Of a stretch of 64,000 nt of DNA, positions 60,150-64,000 are shown piece by piece (positions within the stretch are counted from its first letter, which is position 1; each line of letters starts with the position of its first letter). Origin of the DNA: Escarpia spicata (lineage: Eukaryota; Annelida; Polychaeta; Sabellida; Siboglinidae). The position numbers and the translations under genes were made by a program. The notes under the pieces were generated by a model that saw nothing but the letters and a program-made list of their open reading frames with translations, did no database searches and had not been told where the DNA came from. Location: NCBI GenBank assembly GCA_963995525.1, contig OZ023209.1:16951807-17015806 (forward strand), written 5' to 3'.

Positions 60150-61500
60150 ATCGCCGATCAGATTACCACAGTGGAAAACTCTAACCCTCACTCACTGTCT
60201 AAAGACTTGCTAAAGATTAAGCAGCATGTCAAAACCTTGGATCACTGCTACAGTACAATCAAAGATGCCTGTCATGCGGTCCCACGTGCGTCCAAGTACA
60301 GATTGGACTCATTTAAACACGTGTGCCAGGCATTCGTGAATATGCAGACACCGTGACGTCTTACATAAGCTTCTGCCAGGATCTGTGTATTCCCAAGAAG
60401 ACTGTCAAAGTGCTCAGCAACAATAAGCCGTGGTTCACCAGAGACCTGAAATTCAAGCTGAAAGAGAAACAGGATATTTTTAAGAGTGGAGACTGAGCAC
60501 TATACAAGAAAGCCAAGTACGATGTCAGAAGAGCGATACGGTGAGCAAAGACTGACTACAGGCGCAAGCTTGAAGGCTTGCTCCTCTCCAACGACATAAG
60601 CTCTCTCTGGTATGCCTGCAGAGTGTTACTGGCTATAAGCAATAGCCATCCATTCCTGGATGTTATTCTGCAACACAGGACTACCTCAACAACTTTTACG
60701 CTCGCTTCGACCGTCAGAATTTGACGTCTGTTTCGGTCAGCTCATCCGACCCTGCTATGCCACTCCCTCCTACCTTTACCGTGCAGGAGCACGAGGTGAG
60801 GAAGCTCTTCAAGCAGCCAAGCAGCAGGAAGGCAGCTGGTTCTCACAATGTTTCCGCCTCCACACTGAAACACTGCGCTGGTGAACTGGCTCCTGTATTC
60901 ACGGAACTGTTTAACCCCTCACTCCATCAGCACACTGCTCCTGTCTGTTTCAAGGCAGCAGCTATCATCCCTGTCCCGAAGAAATCCACGGTGACAGCTT
61001 TGAACGACCACCGCCCTATGACCATGAAGATACTGGAGCTCTCGGTTATCAAGTACCTGAAGTCGGTCACAAATTTCATCGTGGATCCACTCCAGTTCGC
61101 GTACAGGGAAAACCGATCCACTGATGACGCTGTTGCTGTGCATTGGCCCTTCACTTCGACATGCAACACCTGGAGTCTCCGAACATGTGTGCATGCATCC
61201 TGTTCGTAGAATACAGTTCAGCGTTCAATACAATCGTCCCGCACAAACTCTTCGACAAGCTGCTCCTGCTGTCGGTAAACGTCAGTGGATCCTTGATTTT
61301 CTTCTGCTACTTCTTCTAGTCGTCAAAATGAATGACATGGTTTCCAACACTATCATCTTGAACACAGGAACTCCCCAGGGTTGTGTCCTCTCCCCGCTCC
61401 TGTACTCGCTCACACGAATATCTGTGTGTCCCAACATTCTTCCGAACAACTGGTGAAGTTTGCAGATGATACCACTTCGGTAGGGTTGGTGAGGAACTCA
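60150..61500 (+). pseudogene. LINE (CR1/L2/Rex-like) linker and RT fragment
   Basis: Broken + frames read NNKPWFTRDLKFKLKEKQ, ALYKKAKYDVRRAIR, KTDYRRKLEG (60420-60580), then SSRKAAGSHNVSASTLKHC, AAAIIPVPKKSTVTALNDHR, DPLQFAYRENRSTDDAV (60720-61140), and finally FVEYSSAFNTIVPHKL, TPQGCVLSPLLY and LVKFADDTTSVG (61200-61480). The fragment stops just after the FADD box and is joined to a CR1 3' end. Confidence 0.8.
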
Positions 61501-61504
61501 GACG

Positions 61505-61962
61505 ACTAAAACGATACCAAACTGAGGGATCTTAGTTATGAAATACGCCTAAAAGAATGTGGTTTAACAACACGAGACCAGGACATTGAGAGGAGATCTG
61601 ATAGAAGTGTCTAAACTATTGAATGGTTATGAATATATTGATAGAAACATTTTTTTCTCAGTAAAGAAAGATAGAAGGACAAGTTACATTAGCAAAGGAG
61701 CAGTGTAGATTACATATAAGAAAATTCTCATTTTCACAAAGGATTGTAAATGAATGGAAAAGATTGTCTGCTGATTGTGTGGGTGCTAGTAGCGTGAATA
61801 TGTTTATAAATAAAATCGACACATACATCAGAAGGGCGGAATACACATAGATAAAAGGGTTGGACTCTCGATAAGTCAAAGGGCTTCCTTGTCCAGCTGA
61901 CGTCTACAGTTAATTCTCTGAGTGGCAATCTTGTTAAATCCTGTTAAATCTTGTTAAATTTG
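61505..61962 (+). mobile_element. CR1-like LINE, copy 3 (3' end only)
   Basis: Reads LSYEIRLKECGLTT, then FSFSQRIVNEWKRLSADCVG, ASSVNMFINKIDTYIRRAE, and ends CAATCTTGTTAAATCCTGTT with three TTGTTAAAT-like units. Same 3' terminus as the copies at 3.9 and 53.9 kb. Confidence 0.8.
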
Positions 61963-62304
61963 TATTTTTGTGCGCGTGCGTTTGACACACTGACATGGCC
62001 TTGTCCTTGCGCTATCACTCTGCGTGGAAGCGCCATAAAATGTACATAATAAAATTAATCAGAAATATCCGTGCGAAGACAAATCGTTTCCGAGACAGTT
62101 TCTATCCCCGTGCCTGTGGCTACGTTATCGGGTATTAAATATAGACTTCAGTGAAAGACAGAGACAATGGAATGTTAATTTTGCCCGATGTGTTTTATAC
62201 TTCCTTTATGTCTTAGTTTTAGGTTAACCTATCAATCTTAATGGATATTTTAGACATTATTAGACTTAAATTATTTTTACTTATTTTTAGTATATTTATT
62301 CATT

Positions 62305-62372
62305 TATCGTGCGTTCGTGCGTGTGCGTGTGCGTGTGCGTGTGCGTGTGCGCGTGTGCGCCCGTGCGCGCGT
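62305..62372. repeat. (GTGTGC)n microsatellite
   Basis: GT/GC-rich array, imperfect at its right end. Confidence 0.9.
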
Positions 62373-62671
62373 GTGTGCAAGTGAACTTCAAACGAATTCA
62401 CGGATCAATGATATTTTAATCGTCTTGATGACGAAGATGGCGACAACGACAATGACGACTACGACGACGATGATAACGACGACGACGACGCCACAATGAT
62501 GCTGCTGATGATGATAGTGATGGTGTTGATGATGATGATTGATATGTAAAATTATGCATTACTTCGATATACGAAAATTATATTGACATTCAAATTATAT
62601 TATGTATAGAATAATGTTATGTATCGGAATGTTTGTACGGAACAATTGATTGACAGGGGCTACTTGCCAAA

Positions 62672-62860
62672 ACACAATAGCCCGAAAACACTCCTCTCGA
62701 CGGATTTCTTTCTCGAACTGCGGACAACGGCTGATGCGTTCATTGCTTTTTGTCCGTGTCAAACGTTTATATAATATTAACATTTCGCGACCGAACACTT
62801 AATACAAAAAACCTATCTAGTACGGAAGCCGATGTCATTGTATTAGTTGAACTAGTGAGT
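62672..62860 (+). promoter_or_regulatory. Second orphan upstream block, with TATA box
   Basis: Has acacaatagcccgaaaacac, tcctctcgacggatttcttt, ctcgaactgcgg and a TATA-like tttatataat at 62766-62775. Then gtcattgtattagttg aligns with sequence before copy E exon 1. The aligned exon-1 position lacks ATG. Either a gene copy whose exons lie past the window end or a relic. Confidence 0.45.
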
Positions 62861-63076
62861 GTATCACTGTTAGTACAACTTTCTATTACAACTGTAGCGC
62901 ACGACTTGACAATGGTTGTACCATCAACTTGCTTATCGCCCGTAAATTTGACTTGTATTCGTCAGAGTAATGTATTAGACGAACACTGTAACTTTAGTAG
63001 ATTATTTTCAATGTCGTGGTTCGTTGCATCTGCCATTCGGACACTATTTCTCAGAGGAGAATTTGCACATATAATA

Positions 63077-63077
<1 letters not shown>

Positions 63078-63119
<42 letters not shown>

Positions 63120-63165
63120 ACTGATTGATTGATTGAATGAATGAATGAATGATTGATTGATTGAT
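63078..63165. repeat. (ATTG)n microsatellite
   Basis: Tetranucleotide array; followed to about 63245 by gattggaact repeats of 14-15 bp. Confidence 0.9.
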
Positions 63166-63329
63166 TGTTTGTTTGATTGAAACTGATTGATTGGAACTGA
63201 TTGATTGGAACTGATTGATTGGAACTGAGTGATTGGAACTGATTGATCGGCGAAACCAATATCCCGTTCTGTTCCAGTACAGAATGTCACAGTCCAAAGA
63301 CAAAATGGCAGGTGTTATTCAATTCTGGG

Positions 63330-63366
63330 AAATGTAAATATCTCCACATGGAGATATTTACATTTA
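63330..63366. repeat. Short perfect palindrome
   Basis: aatgtaaatatctcca paired with tggagatatttacatt around a tiny loop. No nearby gene explains it. Confidence 0.8.
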
Positions 63367-63709
63367 CAACGAATGTGTACACTATAACATGGGGGATAAT
63401 CTTCTAAGTACCACCATAACAAAGAGTAACAGTTTTATATATTTTTGTTATTGTATGTTCGTGGTATGTTTTATATGACTGTATGTTTTAAGACCAAGTC
63501 ACATTTCTAATTGACAGGGATTTTATGTCAATAATGTCAATAAAGTACAATCTGAGTCAATTTGACCTATGCGCTGAGGTAAAATTTGTGCTACTTTTAT
63601 CAGAAGAGTGTTTGTTTAATTTGACATTGAGATGGAGCCCTTCACAGGGTAACACTTATTTCACCGTTGTGATCAATTTATCTTCAGCAATAGTTGAAGT
63701 AGCCAACTA

Positions 63710-63831
63710 GTGTGCGCGCGTGTGTGTGTGCGTGTGCGTGTGTGCGTGTGCGTGTGCGTATGTGCGTGTGTGCGTGTGTGCGTGTGTGCGTGTGCGCGTG
63801 TGTGCGTGTGTGTGTGTCTGAGTATGTGTGT

Positions 63832-63916
<85 letters not shown>

Positions 63917-63935
63917 CGTGCATGCGAGTGCGAGC
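63710..63935. repeat. (GT)n / (GTGC)n microsatellite
   Basis: Long GT array with GC variants at both ends. Open frames on both strands are artefacts. Confidence 0.97.
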
Positions 63936-64000
63936 GTTCGTGTAGGTGCGCGTGTGTGCGTGTGTGTGCGAGTGAACTTGAACGAATCCATGGATGAATT

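Noticed and set aside
63684..63997. HTHTHT / VCVCVC ORFs
   Set aside because: Translation of (GT)n repeats.

Overview
This window is eukaryotic, almost certainly nuclear DNA of an invertebrate animal. It has short exons with GT/AG splice sites, dense microsatellites, and CR1-, L2- and RTE-type LINEs, a Ty3/Gypsy element, a Penelope-like element, a tRNA-derived SINE and large TIR DNA transposons. This mixture is usual in lophotrochozoans, amphioxus and other marine invertebrates. The sequence alone does not fix the species.

The main biological signal is a tandem family of small secreted cysteine-rich peptides, all on the + strand. Exon 2 copies start at 520, 9775, 17467, 25516 and 57586. Each follows a pyrimidine-rich 3' splice site in phase 0, encodes the hydrophobic core of a signal peptide, and then carries the framework C-x3-C-x6-C-x4-C-x12/13-C-x6-C-x3-C with a W-P motif between Cys4 and Cys5. 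Three copies have a matching 15-codon exon 1 ending GAACTG|GTGAGT (15909, 23425, 53384). A similar block lies upstream of those exons, and orphan copies of the block lie at about 50.9 and 62.7 kb. Copy C is a pseudogene (start codon changed, 1-nt frameshift). I do not recognise the family.

Region by region: 0-28 kb holds copies A-D separated by LINE fragments (CR1 at 3.9-6.2 kb, a 5'-truncated LINE with a 13-bp target duplication at 20.0-21.7 kb), microsatellites, a tRNA-like sequence and a long palindrome. 28.5-42.7 kb is a nest: an L2-like LINE broken by a Gypsy element (29.7-32.6 kb) and by an 8,765-bp element (32811-41575) with about 1-kb TIRs and a 9-bp target duplication, the hallmark of Mutator-like elements. 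That element carries remnants of SGNH hydrolase, transposase C-terminus, SWIM finger, Ulp1 protease and PHD finger coding sequence. It has itself been entered by a Penelope-like element with inverted arms (35.4-37.2 kb).

43-51 kb holds a THAP-domain fragment, a + strand transposase-like terminal exon convergent with a - strand P2X7-like C-domain gene (a perfect palindrome with AATAAA on both strands lies between them), and a second long-TIR element (47.2-50.8 kb). 51-64 kb holds an L2 fragment, peptide gene E with a CR1 copy in its intron, an uninterrupted 1.24-kb GTGA array, more LINE fragments and GT-rich repeats.
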